Shown here in pieces: positions 1-11,650 of a stretch of DNA of 64,000 bases. This DNA is from Oidiodendron maius Zn (taxonomy: Eukaryota; Ascomycota; Leotiomycetes; Myxotrichaceae). The notes under the pieces are model-generated. The model had not been told where the DNA came from. It worked only from the letters and a program-made list of their open reading frames with translations, and did no database searches. Position 1 is the stretch's first letter, and the number at the start of each line of letters is the position of its first letter. The position numbers and the translations under genes are program-made. The stretch is from NCBI GenBank assembly GCA_000827325.1, contig KN832872.1:744001-808000 (forward strand), in the 5' to 3' direction.

Positions 1-3000
1 AAAGCGGTTCTCAAGCGGATTGAAGCCCATACTTTCCAAGATGAGGACGGCGATGAATACGAAGGCTCGACATTTGGGGGCTTTGGGGATTACTTCCGGC
101 GCAAGAAGATTAAGCTTCAAAATCTCGACGCCGAACTTCGATCCAGTGCTGGTGATAAGCCTCCGATTTTCCGTGGCATCGTGGCACATGTGAATGGATA
201 TACGCAGCCGTCCCTAAACGATCTGCATCGTTTGATTGTTACTCATGGAGGAGGTTTCATGCAATATTTGGATGGCAAGACAACTGTCACTCATATCATC
301 GCCGCGAATCTCACCCCAAAGAAAGCCGTCGAATTCCGGCGATACCGCCTTGTCAAGCCTGCGTGGATCGTGGATAGCGTGAATGCCGGCAAGCTCTTAC
401 CTTGGGATGAGTACCGAGTAATTAGTGAAGCGCCTGGTCAGCGACTGCTTGGATTCAGTCAGGGGAAGATGGTTAGCCAGGTGAACGTTGACCGGAGTGG
501 GTATCGCGACCAGATGGAGACAAGCTGGTATTCCACCAAAGTCAAAGGTATCGCGGACGATATTGATGAGAAAGCAACTTCGGGCACCGCTGACCAAGAG
601 GGTAATTTCGACGGCCAGCCGATCGAAGCCATCACAGAGGCAGTATCTGAAGATGCTGATGGTAGCGTCCAGTTATCTGGCAGTTTTGAAGTTACTTCCT
701 CACTTGAAGAGGCCCTCAAACAGGCAGCTAGAGCCAGCCAACATCGAGGTGTAAATCTGATGTTAGATATTGAGGATCAAGTGTCACGACCGGCTGCATC
801 ACCAAGTTTAGGGGGGAATGAATGTGGGCCGATGCCCCTCGATGGCACAACATCTTCAAAGGCCGGAGCCTTGCAGATACCGCAGAAACACCCTCCTGAT
901 ATGGGATCTCCATCTCCTTCAAAGAAGGCAAAACAGATGACAGCTGAGGAGCATAATGCAAAACTACTGTTAGATCCTCATATTCGGAAGTCATCTACAG
1001 CAAACCCGAATTTTCTCCAACAGTTCTACTCTGAATCTCGTTTACATCATCTGTCCACATGGAAAGCGGAATTGAAATCACGATTACAGCAAATGGCAGC
1101 AGAGGCTGCTGCTTCGCAAAAGCCGGCGAAAAGAAAGTCTGGTCAGAGATCCTACATACTGCATGTTGATTTCGACTGCTTCTTTTGTGCTGTGTCACTG
1201 AAGAATTCACCCGATTATATTGACAAGCCTGCTGTTGTAGCCCATGGTAGTGGGACGGGATCTGAAATTGCAAGCTGCAACTACCCAGCTCGTGCCTTTG
1301 GAGTCAAGAACGGCATGTGGATGAAACAGGCTTTGACATTGTGTCCTACTATTAAAGTTCTTCCTTACGACTTTCCTGCCTATGAAGAGGCGAGCAAGAG
1401 CTTCTATGAGGCTATCCTAGGTCTCGGATGTATTGTGCAGAGCGTCAGCGTGGATGAGGCCCTAGTTGATATCACCGCTTTATGTCTACCAGACAGAGAA
1501 TCTGATGACAACGATCAAGGTATCACGACGGAGCAAGAAAAGGCGAACGGCATTGCTCTGGGGCTTCGTAGACACATTAAACAGACAACCGGATGCGAAG
1601 TTTCTATAGGAATTGGTGCAAATATCCTCCTTGCCAAAGTCGCGCTTCGCAAAGCTAAACCTGCAGGTCAACATCAAATCACGCCTGAAAATGTGCTTGA
1701 TATTGTGGGAGAGCTTAGTGTTCAGAGCCTCCCTGGGGTCGCGTATAGCATTGGTAGCAAGCTTGAAGAAATAGGCGTTAAACTTGTAAAAGATATTCGT
1801 CTTTTAACAAAGGAACGCTTGACGACTGTATTGGGACCAAAGACAGGAGAGAAAATTTGGGATTACTCTCGTGGCATTGATAAATCAGAGCTCGGGGAAC
1901 AAGCTGTTCGAAAATCCGTATCGGCTGAGGTCAGCTGGGGTATAAGATTCATTTCCCAGGCTGAGGCAGAAGACTTTGTTCAGAATTTGTGTGTCGAGTT
2001 ACAGCGACGTCTTATGGAACAAAAGGTCAAAGGGAAGCAACTAACCATTAAGATTATGAAAAAGGCTGCGGATGCGCCTCTAAACCCACCCAAGCATTTG
2101 GGACACGGAAAGTGCGATACATATACCAAAAGCACTGCCTTGCTACTTGCTACGAACAGTGCAGATATTACTGGTCGGGAGGCTGTTTCAATTCTTCGGA
2201 GCTATGGTTTCTCGCCCGGTGAACTGCGAGGTTTAGGCGTTCAAATGACGAAGCTTGAACCTATTAAAACGCGTGATACGCCTGGAGATTCAAGTCAAAG
2301 AAAGCTTGATTTTGGCAAATACACTGCAGAGAAGTTGCCAAAACCGTTGGATGACCCTGTTGATGATCCAGAAACTCCAAAGAAGTGCAAAGACACTTCA
2401 TCAAAGATGAGCAAGGCAGAAGATCCAATCGATAATTCCACACCTCCAAAACCCCAAACCATTATTTCGCATTTGCGGGATGAGATTGATCCAATCGATG
2501 AAATCAAAAGCCCCCAAAAGAAAAAGCAGACCACGATGCACCCAGCAACGGCGATTTCAAGAGCTAATGCCTCGGATCAAAAAGCAAAGAGGTTGAACCT
2601 CACAGGTACCCAGTTTGTCCTCCCGACTCAGATTGATCCAGCCGTATTGGCTGAGCTTCCACACGATATTCGGTCGAAGCTCATGGCACAGAGCAGAAGC
2701 AGATCAGCGTCTAGGACGAGCTCACCCGGCATTCTATCACGATCAGCAAGTCCGACAAGTATATCAAGACGAGGTTTAACTCTACAGCAAAATGAACCAC
2801 TGCCGTTGCAATTTGATCCTGAGGTATTTGAAGCATTACCGGAAGACATGAAAGCCGAAGTTCTAGCATCGTACTCCGCGCAAGGCAGTGGTCGACAGCA
2901 GGCCATTCTGCCACAATCACCTCGAAAAAACAAAACTCGACCTCCCAAAAAATTGACGCCGACTAAGAAACGAGGCCGTCCCGTTGGCAGCAAAAATAAA

Positions 3001-3588
3001 AAGGAAGATCCATTTCCTACTCTTACGCAGTCTAATTTTGTCCTGGGCAAATCAGCGGACACCTCAGTGGACTCTGAGGGCCCAGAATTGCTGGATCTGG
3101 ATTTCCTTGCCGCTCTCCCCGAGGAGATGCGTCTGGAGATCCTTGCCGAAAACCGCCAGAAACGCCTGGCCAAGCGTGGTGGCCTCGCGGCATCCAACCT
3201 AAAGAAGCGCCGTCCGCCAGAGCCAGCCGAACCTGGACAAATAAAATTAATATTACCAAGGAGAGACCCAAGGCCGACATTCACGACGAGAGGCCTTTGG
3301 AAAGGAGACGAGCTGAGGGGTACAGTTCAGATGTGGCATACAGAGTTCAGAGATGACGGCCCCCTCAGCGAAGACGTGCAGGCGTTGGAGAGATATCTAA
3401 GGAGGGTGGTGACTGATGAAAGGAATTTATCGAAAGCCAGGGGGGTAATCAAGTGGCTAACCTGGCTTGTTGACGAGGATGAGAGTACGGATAACGGACA
3501 AAAGGTGTGGCTAACTGCATTGGAAACTATCAAGGGCTCGGTGCAAGTCGCTGTGCAAGAGAGGGGACTCGGCATATTGGATCTGTAA
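1..3588 (+). CDS. REV1: DNA repair protein REV1 (5' end outside window)
   Basis: Translesion synthesis deoxycytidyl transferase of the Y family. The frame is open from base 1, so the start lies upstream; 1195 residues are visible (numbered from the first codon). A BRCT domain covers about residues 50-140. The polymerase core follows: palm motif YILHVDFDCFF with metal-binding D390 and D392, and the catalytic SVDEALVD motif with D485-E486. Helix-hairpin-helix and little-finger regions run to about 740. The C-terminal half carries three ubiquitin-binding (UBM-like) motifs with a central Leu-Pro, near residues 877, 938 and 1033, and a Rev1 C-terminal domain (about 1105-1195) that in known homologues binds other translesion polymerases. 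No intron is needed in the visible part. Identification is secure. Confidence 0.96.
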   Translation, partial: KAVLKRIEAHTFQDEDGDEYEGSTFGGFGDYFRRKKIKLQNLDAELRSSAGDKPPIFRGIVAHVNGYTQPSLNDLHRLIVTHGGGFMQYLDGKTTVTHIIAANLTPKKAVEFRRYRLVKPAWIVDSVNAGKLLPWDEYRVISEAPGQRLLGFSQGKMVSQVNVDRSGYRDQMETSWYSTKVKGIADDIDEKATSGTADQEGNFDGQPIEAITEAVSEDADGSVQLSGSFEVTSSLEEALKQAARASQHRGVNLMLDIEDQVSRPAASPSLGGNECGPMPLDGTTSSKAGALQIPQKHPPDMGSPSPSKKAKQMTAEEHNAKLLLDPHIRKSSTANPNFLQQFYSESRLHHLSTWKAELKSRLQQMAAEAAASQKPAKRKSGQRSYILHVDFDCFFCAVSLKNSPDYIDKPAVVAHGSGTGSEIASCNYPARAFGVKNGMWMKQALTLCPTIKVLPYDFPAYEEASKSFYEAILGLGCIVQSVSVDEALVDITALCLPDRESDDNDQGITTEQEKANGIALGLRRHIKQTTGCEVSIGIGANILLAKVALRKAKPAGQHQITPENVLDIVGELSVQSLPGVAYSIGSKLEEIGVKLVKDIRLLTKERLTTVLGPKTGEKIWDYSRGIDKSELGEQAVRKSVSAEVSWGIRFISQAEAEDFVQNLCVELQRRLMEQKVKGKQLTIKIMKKAADAPLNPPKHLGHGKCDTYTKSTALLLATNSADITGREAVSILRSYGFSPGELRGLGVQMTKLEPIKTRDTPGDSSQRKLDFGKYTAEKLPKPLDDPVDDPETPKKCKDTSSKMSKAEDPIDNSTPPKPQTIISHLRDEIDPIDEIKSPQKKKQTTMHPATAISRANASDQKAKRLNLTGTQFVLPTQIDPAVLAELPHDIRSKLMAQSRSRSASRTSSPGILSRSASPTSISRRGLTLQQNEPLPLQFDPEVFEALPEDMKAEVLASYSAQGSGRQQAILPQSPRKNKTRPPKKLTPTKKRGRPVGSKNKKEDPFPTLTQSNFVLGKSADTSVDSEGPELLDLDFLAALPEEMRLEILAENRQKRLAKRGGLAASNLKKRRPPEPAEPGQIKLILPRRDPRPTFTTRGLWKGDELRGTVQMWHTEFRDDGPLSEDVQALERYLRRVVTDERNLSKARGVIKWLTWLVDEDESTDNGQKVWLTALETIKGSVQVAVQERGLGILDL

Positions 3589-4062
3589 GGTTTGCCTTAC
3601 CTTTGGGTACGAACGGTGTGTTGGACAAGCACCTGCTAGGCTTAACCAAGTGCTAGGATACAAAAAATACCAGGGACAGTATGGCTGCGAATGCAAGGCG
3701 CCTAATTATTGACAGCTGCAGATCTATATCCGCCATAATTTGGTCGCATATGCAAGTGTATAAAATATATATGTCTTACCGTTCTGCCTGGGACGCGCGA
3801 CATGACGATTGTTGGGGCTAATTAAGAATAAACCTCCAGCTTGATATGTTCCACTTTTGTCAACTAGACAACCATGTATAATTCTACCTCACATAGATGA
3901 ATAGGAAGTGAAACTGTTCACAGCGCAAACTCGGAAGGTTCGACCCATATTGCTTACCATATTTGGTGAAGGGAATCGCATCTCCCAGTTCCAGCCTGTA
4001 CCGACATCGTATTATGCCAGTTAGCAACGACAAATTGAGTTTAGTCAATTACTCTTGATAAT
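3589..4062. other. intergenic, REV1 3' to WSC gene
   Basis: No gene seen. The stretch is AT-rich and should hold the REV1 3' UTR and the promoter of the WSC gene. A GGTTCGACCC string near 3937 resembles a tRNA T-loop but no cloverleaf fits around it. Confidence 0.5.
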
Positions 4063-4638
4063 ATGTCTCGCTTATTTGACATATTATCCTTTCTCTCACT
4101 CCTTGCCCTCGCCCTTCCTCTTGGAACACAAGCCCAATCTTCTTCGTACAACCCAGTAATAAGATGGCGATATCTGGGGTGCTACAACAAGACAATTTAT
4201 TATCCAGGATTTGGAGAACGAGCTTTGTATGATGGCGTCCGGGAGTCACTATCCATTATGACTGTCCGTATGTGCATCACATTCTGCGACAGTGATGACT
4301 ATGTATATGCTGGGGTAGAGTATGGCCAGTATGTCTCCCAATCTTTTCTCTCCTCTGTTAATCACTTGCTGAAACTTGAAAACAGAGAATGCTACTGTTC
4401 ATACCACATGTCCAATGTCAGTGCTCAGCTAAATCAATCCGACTGTGACCTTCCATGCGCTGGAAATAGCAGTGAGACCTGCGGTGGCCATCTGAAATTG
4501 GGCGTCTTTCGAAGAAATGTGGCCAATGCTGCAGCGGGATTAAAGCTACCGAGTTTAGTGGACGGGACGCGAGGCAGTGTTGGCAGTTTGCTCGCTCTGG
4601 GAGTGGCGGTGGTTGCATTGCTTTACCTTACTTGGTGA
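4063..4638 (+). CDS. GPI-anchored WSC-domain cell-surface protein
   Basis: Predicted secreted wall or membrane protein of 172 residues, exons 4063-4328 and 4386-4638. A signal peptide occupies about residues 1-25 (ends near TQAQ). One WSC domain with the usual eight cysteines follows; this family is a putative carbohydrate-binding module of cell-wall sensors. The C-terminus ends in a hydrophobic stretch (LLALGVAVVALLYLTW) after a small-residue region, as in GPI-anchor signals. The 57 bp intron (GTATGT...AACAG) is a multiple of three and has no stop, so an unspliced reading is also open, but only splicing restores the canonical EYGQECYC core of WSC. It lacks the long Ser/Thr-rich stalk and cytoplasmic tail of true Wsc sensors, so a sensor role is not supported. 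Confidence 0.85.
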   Translation: MSRLFDILSFLSLLALALPLGTQAQSSSYNPVIRWRYLGCYNKTIYYPGFGERALYDGVRESLSIMTVRMCITFCDSDDYVYAGVEYGQYVSQSFLSSVNHLLKLENRECYCSYHMSNVSAQLNQSDCDLPCAGNSSETCGGHLKLGVFRRNVANAAAGLKLPSLVDGTRGSVGSLLALGVAVVALLYLTW

Positions 4639-6082
4639 TAGAGGAGCCTCGTTTAAGCCAATGATCCTGATGGTCGGAGGGGCTGGGCGGCTTCTCATGC
4701 TCATTGAGTTCAATTAAAACTACGAATTGCATATATTTAGCACGACGTGAAAAGCGAGAGAAGAGAGTTCAGTGACACTGGTAGTACACAATGTATACAA
4801 AAATCCATATTTTAGCTCGACTGACTCCGGCCGCCCAGAACATTACGCTTATCTGGTGTCGATAAGATAAAGTATTTCAATATCGTCCCAATACCACTTG
4901 CCGTGGACAATATTATAAACATATACCCATGAAGAGAAACTGTCGGTGCCAGAATCAACCCCAAGCCTCATACTGTATAAAACCAATGAGATATTAGTAC
5001 TTCTCGAAAAAAACACCCAAAAAACAAGACATGGCAGGCAGTATCCGGAGGATCCTCTCGACCGCTTGCTTGCTCCATTCTTTCGGTTTCTTTGTCCAAG
5101 AGCCAGAAGCGCCGAATGAACCTAGTTTTGGCGTTCGGCTAGGCGAGTCTGCACTTGCCAGACTAGGGAAACATGAGAAGAGCTTGATAATTGAAAGTCA
5201 TGAGGTGTGGGATTTTGCTTGGCAAAATCACGTGCGTCAGCAGTACTAAAATGATGGGAAGAGCTTCGGCCCTTTCCAAGAGCAACAGGAACGCAAAAGA
5301 AGCGCCATTTCCCCTTCACTAATCACAATTCAGTTATCCTTAGGCTCATATTACAAGCGCCAAGTTCCCAATGCCACGTTACCTTATCCTTAATAGGGCA
5401 GCAGGAAAGTTCAAGTTGGAGGCTTACACCTTCGACCCAAGTGGAATCATTTCGTCTCGTGTTCTGACGAGCGTAGGCAGGTCGACAGGGCATGCCGGCG
5501 AATGTCCAATCGGCACAAGTGCCAAGATATAAGGTTTGCTGGAGGATAAAAATGCTGAGAGATTATGTACCAGGAAGCGGAACGGCGCAAGCTCTAAAAC
5601 CCCGCAAGGTCCAAGCCAATTCTATATATTAGAGCACATTACTGCAAGCTATCAAGCTCTTATATCAGCCACTTACAGTTCCTCGGACCGATTACCAGCC
5701 CTGAAAAGCCTTTGACACGGGCAGAAGCCGTCCACACAGACAGTCCTGCTCTAGGTATCTTCCTAGCTCGTGTTGTTCTCTCAACATTTACCCCAGACCG
5801 GCTCCAGACCGAGACCGCCGTGGACCCGCCGGGGAGCACCTAGGCCGAATTTCCGGAGAGCTCTGCTTCCCTTCTGTTCGCATTTGCGAAGAGATTCTAC
5901 AGCTGTTGGAGCTTGAGTATGACCACACGTGCAGCAAGCCGTTCCCTTCATGTTGCCAAGATGGATCAAATTTCCGGTATATATAGGTGCAGCCTGGCGC
6001 CTGAGTTCTTTCCTGGAGAATCGCCGCCGATCAATTGTATCTACTCCTTGAGTACTAATCGATTGTCTCGTATCGGAAAAAA
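4639..6082. other. intergenic, upstream of beta-glucosidase
   Basis: No convincing gene. A 72-codon open frame at 5031-5249 has no recognisable domain and no supporting structure. The last few hundred bases are likely the beta-glucosidase promoter and 5' UTR. Confidence 0.5.
5978..5985 (+). promoter_or_regulatory. TATA box candidate of the beta-glucosidase gene
   Basis: TATATATA about 100 bases before the ATG at 6083, the only strong TATA match close to that start. Position is plausible for a highly regulated secreted-enzyme gene; no transcript start is known. Confidence 0.5.
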
Positions 6083-8981
6083 ATGCGTTTCGACTTTTCA
6101 ATAGCCGCTGCTCTCACAGCTTTGGTTGGAGCTGTCTCCGGTCAAGGTGACTTTTCCCCTCCCAGCTATCCGTCTCCTTGGATGAATGGCGGGAATGGTT
6201 GGCAAGAGGCATACGCCAAGGCGCAGAAATTCGTGAGCCAGCTGACGCTGCTGGAGAAGATCAACCTCACCACTGGTGTTGGTTGGGAGGGAGAGTCCTG
6301 CGTTGGGAACACTGGGTCTATTCCCAGACTCAACTTTCGCGGTTAGTACTATACCATCTGGATTTTATATAGATATAACAGATTTAAGTTCTAACTCTGA
6401 AAACAGGTCTGTGTTTACAGGACTCTCCCCTTGGAGTTCGTGACAGTAAGTTCAACCTGAGCGTATATAGAGAATATCTCCTGGTTTAACAAGACGTGTA
6501 GCCGACGTTAATTCAGCCTTTCCGGCAGGTTTGAACGCTGCAGCAACCTGGAGTAAACAACTCATGAAACTTCGAGGCAATGCGATGGGCATGGAACACC
6601 GTGGTAAGGGTGTTGACATGCAATTAGGCCCTGTAGCTGGTCCACTTGGTCGAACCCCAGAAGGAGGGCGGAACTGGGAAGGTAAATCTATGGTTTTCTT
6701 ACTTTTCGTCTCCCGTAAGTTACAAGGTCTTAGACAACTATAGGATTCAGCCCAGATCCGGTTTTGACCGGCGTTGCCATGCAACAAACCATCCAAGGCA
6801 TTCAAGACGCCGGTGTCATTGCCTGCGCGAAGCACTATATCATGAACGAGCAAGAACACTATCGCGAGTCTACGGGCACTACCAAATTTGCGTACTCCGC
6901 CAATGTAGATGACAAGACCATGCATGAGCTCTACTTATGGTAAGACTGAAGTCTGAGTGAAATGAAGGTTTCTAACTGCTTGTAGGCCTTTTGCTGATGC
7001 TATCCGTGCCGGCGTTGGCGCCGTGATGTGCTCTTATAATCAAATCAACAACTCTTATGGCTCACAAAACAGTTATACTCTGAATCACTTGCTTAAAAAT
7101 GAACTTGATTTCCAGGGCGTTGGTATGCTGCCTAGCCTATGTTTCTGTATTAACACTGACAATCGCAGTGGTTAGCGACTGGTGGGCTCAGCACACTGGG
7201 GTTGCCAGTGCTTTGGCTGGTCTTGGTAAGCAGTTTAAACTCTGTCCATGTGACATAACTTAACTTGTTCAGATATGACCATGGCTGGAGACCAGAAACT
7301 TGCGTCAGGCAACACTTACTGGGGTTCGAACTTGACCGCTGCAGTCCTTAACGGAACTATTCCTCAGTGGAGACTTGACGACATGGTTGTCCGTATCATG
7401 TCAGCCTATTACAAAGTTGGTAGAGACAAGGCCAGAGTCCCTGTGAATTTCAATTCATGGACATTGGAAACCGACAGTTACCAACACCCGGAGGCAAAAG
7501 AAGATTTCACGCAAGTCAACTGGCATGTGGACGTTCAGGGTAATCATGCTGCTCTCATCCGTGAGATTGGAGGGGCCTCTACTGTCCTGTTGAAAAATAC
7601 CAATCATGCCCTTCCGTTGAAGAAACCAAAGAGTATAGCTGTCATCGGAGAGGATGCCCATGATAATCCCGGTGGGCCAAACTCCTGCAGTGACAGGGGC
7701 TGCGATATTGGAACGCTTGCGATGGGGTGGGGTAGCGGAACCGCCAATTTCCCGTATCTTATTGCTCCTGTGACGGCACTCAGAGCACAAGCTGCCGGGG
7801 ATCACACCAAGTTTGCAAATGTCAGTAATAACTATGATCTTGCAGCTGTAACTGCAGCTGTTACTGGAGCCGAGGCAGCCATTGTCTTTGTCAATGCTAA
7901 TAGCGGTGAGGATTATATTACCGTGGATGGAAACCAAGGAGACCGGAACAACCTTACTCTGTGGGGTAATGGAGACGCCCTTGTATCATACGTCGCGTCG
8001 CTAAATCCAAACACTATTGTAGTCTTGCACACCGTCGGTGCAGTTATTGTCGAGGAGCACAAGAACAATCCAAACGTGACCGCTATCCTCTGGGCAGGTC
8101 TTCCTGGCCAAGAATCTGGCAACGCAATTACTGATGTCCTCTATGGCGATGTCAACCCTCAGGCTAAGACAGTCTTTACCTGGGGCAAGAGCCGCGAAGA
8201 TTATGGCGTGGATGTCATGTATAAGAATACGGCAGACCCGCCCCAGCTTGATTTCTCTGAGGGTGTCTTCATTGATTATCGCCACTTCGATGCTGCTGGC
8301 ATTGAACCTTCATATGAGTTTGGCTACGGTTTATCCTACACCAGCTTCTCATATTCCCACCTCCAGGTCAACAAGGAGTTCGCATGGCCATATGTGCCTA
8401 TTAAAGGTCACACTAAAACGGCGCCGACATTCGGCAAGATTGATTACAACTTCTCTCATGCCGAGTTCCCTACCGGATTCCATGCAGTTCACGACTATGT
8501 CTACCCGTATCTCGTCGGGCCTGTCCCTACAGGCCTGCCTCAGAATTGGCCGGCTGGATCTAAGGACAGTAACCCACAGCCTCTTCTAGCTGCCGGTGGA
8601 GCACCTGGAGGTAATAGCGGCCTTTATGATGTCCTGTACACAGTCTCGGCTAGAGTGACCAATACCGGCTCCAGAAGAGGTACCGAAATTGCTCAATTGG
8701 TATGCAAACTTCCTCTTGAGGTAATTATTTCATATTTCTAACAAACTTGATCATAGTACATTTCCCTAGGCGGCCCATCTGACCCCAAGATTGTACTGCG
8801 CGGCTTTGACGACTTGACCCTGGCGCCTGGCCAGTCTGGAACCTTCGCGTACCAGATTACACGCCGTGACATCTCTAACTGGGACCCAGTTACCCAAAAC
8901 TGGGTTATAAATCATTATCCCAAAACCGTGCATGTTGGTGCTAGCTCGAGAAACCTGCCACTAAGCGCTGCTCTTCATTAA
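6083..8981 (+). CDS. secreted beta-glucosidase, glycoside hydrolase family 3
   Basis: Hydrolyses terminal beta-D-glucosyl residues, for example of cellobiose. Eight exons: 6083-6341, 6407-6445, 6502-6681, 6744-6939, 6986-7122, 7169-7225, 7273-8699 and 8757-8981, giving 839 residues, close to the roughly 860 of Aspergillus BglA-type enzymes. All introns are 46-65 bp GT-AG and each junction restores family sequence. Signal peptide about 1-20 ([20 protein letters not shown]). The GH3 N-domain holds the nucleophile D274 in VVSDWW; E502 in NSGEDY is the likely acid/base, because the D274-E502 spacing matches that of A. aculeatus BGL1 (D280/E509). The C-terminal fibronectin-III-like domain ends in SAALH. 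An uninterrupted 488-codon frame from 7275 is only exon 7 plus intron read-through and should not be taken as the gene. Confidence 0.95.
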
Positions 8982-10511
8982 TTTAAAGCAGGGCTTTGCA
9001 TGATAATTCCAATGAGACTTGACTTTATTCGCTAACCGAATGACATAGGCGACTCATTGAGACTGGTTAATATAAGTAATATTTAGTGAATTTCCCACTC
9101 TTGCTCTTCTGCATGACTAATATCTTCTTAAATGTGAACTTTCCAAGTAGGTTACGTATTGCGGAGTAAAATTGCTACCGCCTGCGATATTAAGGAGAAG
9201 TGGAGAGATGATTTTGCCCTTAACGTATCCTCATTTCGAATACGTGACGTAGAAATTCGCGATTAGTGACAATGTATTGAGGGCGTGAATAAGTAGACAT
9301 TTATCGACTAGATATGTCGGGATATCAGATCATATTTTTCGGATCAGAAGATCTGCAAAGAGAACCCCGCTTAGAAAAGGGGGGTTGAAGCACCAATATT
9401 TCTAGTTGACGTTCTCGACTGGACCAAACTCAACCTCCTTCATCTCCTTTATTCCCCAAACGCCTTGATAGCCCCTTGAACCTCACAATGTCAACAATCG
9501 CCACTCTGCTTATCTTCGTCCTCCATAGGTCAACTGAATATCATAACTCCTCTAATTCTCACCCCCCCTGTCCACCAGACCGTGGCGACGTTTTAAAATA
9601 TCTTTGTCGTCTAACTGCAGTGTTTTCCAATTCCTGCATAGTGGTTAGAATCAATGAAAGCTTTTCCTCTTTGGTATGTGACGGTTTTCTATAACCAGCA
9701 GGAGGGAAACGAACCTCGCGCGCCGATCCTCACTCAGTTTCCATGAGACTCTCGATCGCAATAATTTGCGGGTGACGTAGTTATTTTGCGCCCTCAAATA
9801 ATGCCCTAATGGGTGGTCCACTTTGCTTAAAGCTCCTTATGAGCTTATGAGCTTAATATATTCTATTGTGTTGGGCTGGCAGATCTTCTGCTACGACCAG
9901 ATGTCTCCATTCGTAAGAAATGTAGCCCGGCAAATCACACGGCAGTGCTTATATAGTCCCTGGTCCATCATAGGCATTTCCATTCCCTGAGATTCGTATT
10001 ACTGGCCTTGTGGGTCCGTGATGGTAATATGGCCCCATATCTAGCCCTGTCGAATGCAATAGGAGAGAGGAAGCGTGATTAAAAGATTTAGCATGTGATA
10101 AAACGATATGAGAGTACAAACTCCCACCGCGTTTTTCAGACAACTCTAAGTATTAAGAGCTTATCAGCCTCACTTTATCGAGTGTCTGAAATTAGGACTG
10201 GTTCCAATCACTGTCAATATTCGTGGGTATGGCCACAGTAAGAGACTAAACACCCTCGGCGGTCATGTTCATGGTCCTGCACGTGGATAAGTCGCGGTAT
10301 TGTAGCTCTAGCAAATCCATAGTGGTGCATGGGCTATTCCGCCAAAAGGGCACAAAACTGGCTTGCTCAAATAACCAACCAGGTGGCCTGCCCGTCTGCT
10401 CTGGTAGGCAAGATGACCAAGTGAAATGGGGAGAAGTTGGCAATTTCACCACCAGCTGGGAACATATATCCAGGCGAAAAATACTATATAATCAATTCAT
10501 TTCCACGGCTA
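8982..10511. other. intergenic, 1.5 kb
   Basis: No supported gene. A short frame with ATG at 9488 (stop at 9694, 68 codons) starts with a hydrophobic run (MSTIATLLIFVL) and follows a CT-rich tract, so a small secreted peptide is conceivable, but no family resemblance or splice structure supports it. A short direct repeat of TTATGAGC lies near 9838-9855. Confidence 0.45.
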
Positions 10512-11650
10512 TTAGTTATTAAAGTTGTCAGGACGATTGTCTTCCGGCGAAGGAGATTCCGATCTTCCAGGTGTTGAATTGCACTGAGCAATGTGGGAAT
10601 CGGCGGACGACGACCTATCTTCCTCACCATATGAGGCAGGGCTCCTCCAAGCGGATTCTCTAGGAAGATCTGTAGATTGGAATTCCTGCTGGGCCAATGG
10701 CTGGCCTGGATTGAATAATAACTCTTGTATGGATGGACTTTCTCGCCCGGGCAGTGGGTATTCATGGAGGTCAATGTCACTATCCCGCTCCTCAGTTGGA
10801 AACCTTGACGAACGTGATGTAGGCCGAGACATATGGGAAACCTGGTGTTCTCGAAACCATTGCGGGAACCACTGCGGCCGGTACTGGGTCATTATTGGGA
10901 ATCCCTCATGGCTCTCGTAATTCTCACGGGCCGGATCATGCCTAGACGCCGATCTGGAAGACCTACGTGACTGTTGAGAATGTCCTTCTTCAAGAGAACT
11001 CTCCCTATCAATAGGACTATAACCTTGATAGTCTGGTCCCGGCCAAAACCGAGGTAGAGTGTACGTCGTCAGGAGCAGGAACAGGGAGAGCACAATCGGC
11101 ATCCAGGGGACGAGGTCTCTCAATGGTGTGCGGGCGGACGAATAAGTTGCAAGGCCAAACAATGTTGATATTGGGAGCATGAGTGGCCCATAGCTATAAA
11201 TTATATTAGTACGGTGTAGGTGGTGAAGATCGAAGTTGTGGATATGCTACATAAAAATATCCTTGCGATGAAGAAGGGCAAACCCCCCGCATGAGATCAG
11301 GAAGATGAGCACATCCCTAGGTGATATCGGTCATTAGATTTCCTATGTCAAGCAGAAGGAAGAGAAACTGACAAATGCCAAAAGGTAGAGGCGTCGACCA
11401 GAACAGGTGACGCCACCGCGGAACCAACCATTGTTCCAAGAAACGCGATGTCCTTTACGCCTTCGTCTTCATTAGCCTCACCATCTGTTTCGTCGCTGCT
11501 GTTGAATAGCTTCCGGAGAGAAGCCCTTATGAATGGAAGCACCATTCTGAGGTTCGGCGGACGAGAAGCTGGCGACCGTGCTTGGGTAGAAAGTCGAGTC
11601 AATCTCAGGATGACGAGAGAACAGCTAACAATAATGCGAGGATCTAACAC
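10512..11650 (-). CDS. orphan membrane protein with Ser-rich tail
   Basis: Not recognised. Two exons read on the minus strand, 11650-11373 and 11193-10512, joined by a 179 bp intron (GTCAGT...TATAG); the junction codon reads F in the sequence STFWHFYGPLMLP. The product is 319 residues. It has a basic N-terminus, a hydrophobic stretch after residue 70, a second around LFGLATYS and a strong membrane segment WMPIVLSLFLLLTTYTL. The remaining 190 residues are polar, Ser/Arg/Pro-rich and probably disordered, with many RxxS sites. The intron is long for this window, so the 5' exon is less certain than the 3' exon. It is divergent from the 12.4 kb gene across a GC-rich spacer. Confidence 0.6.

Noticed and set aside
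3900-3965. tRNA-like GGTTCGACCC string
   Set aside because: No T-stem, anticodon stem or acceptor stem can be formed around it.
5031-5249. 72-codon plus-strand frame
   Set aside because: No domain, signal or splice support; likely chance.
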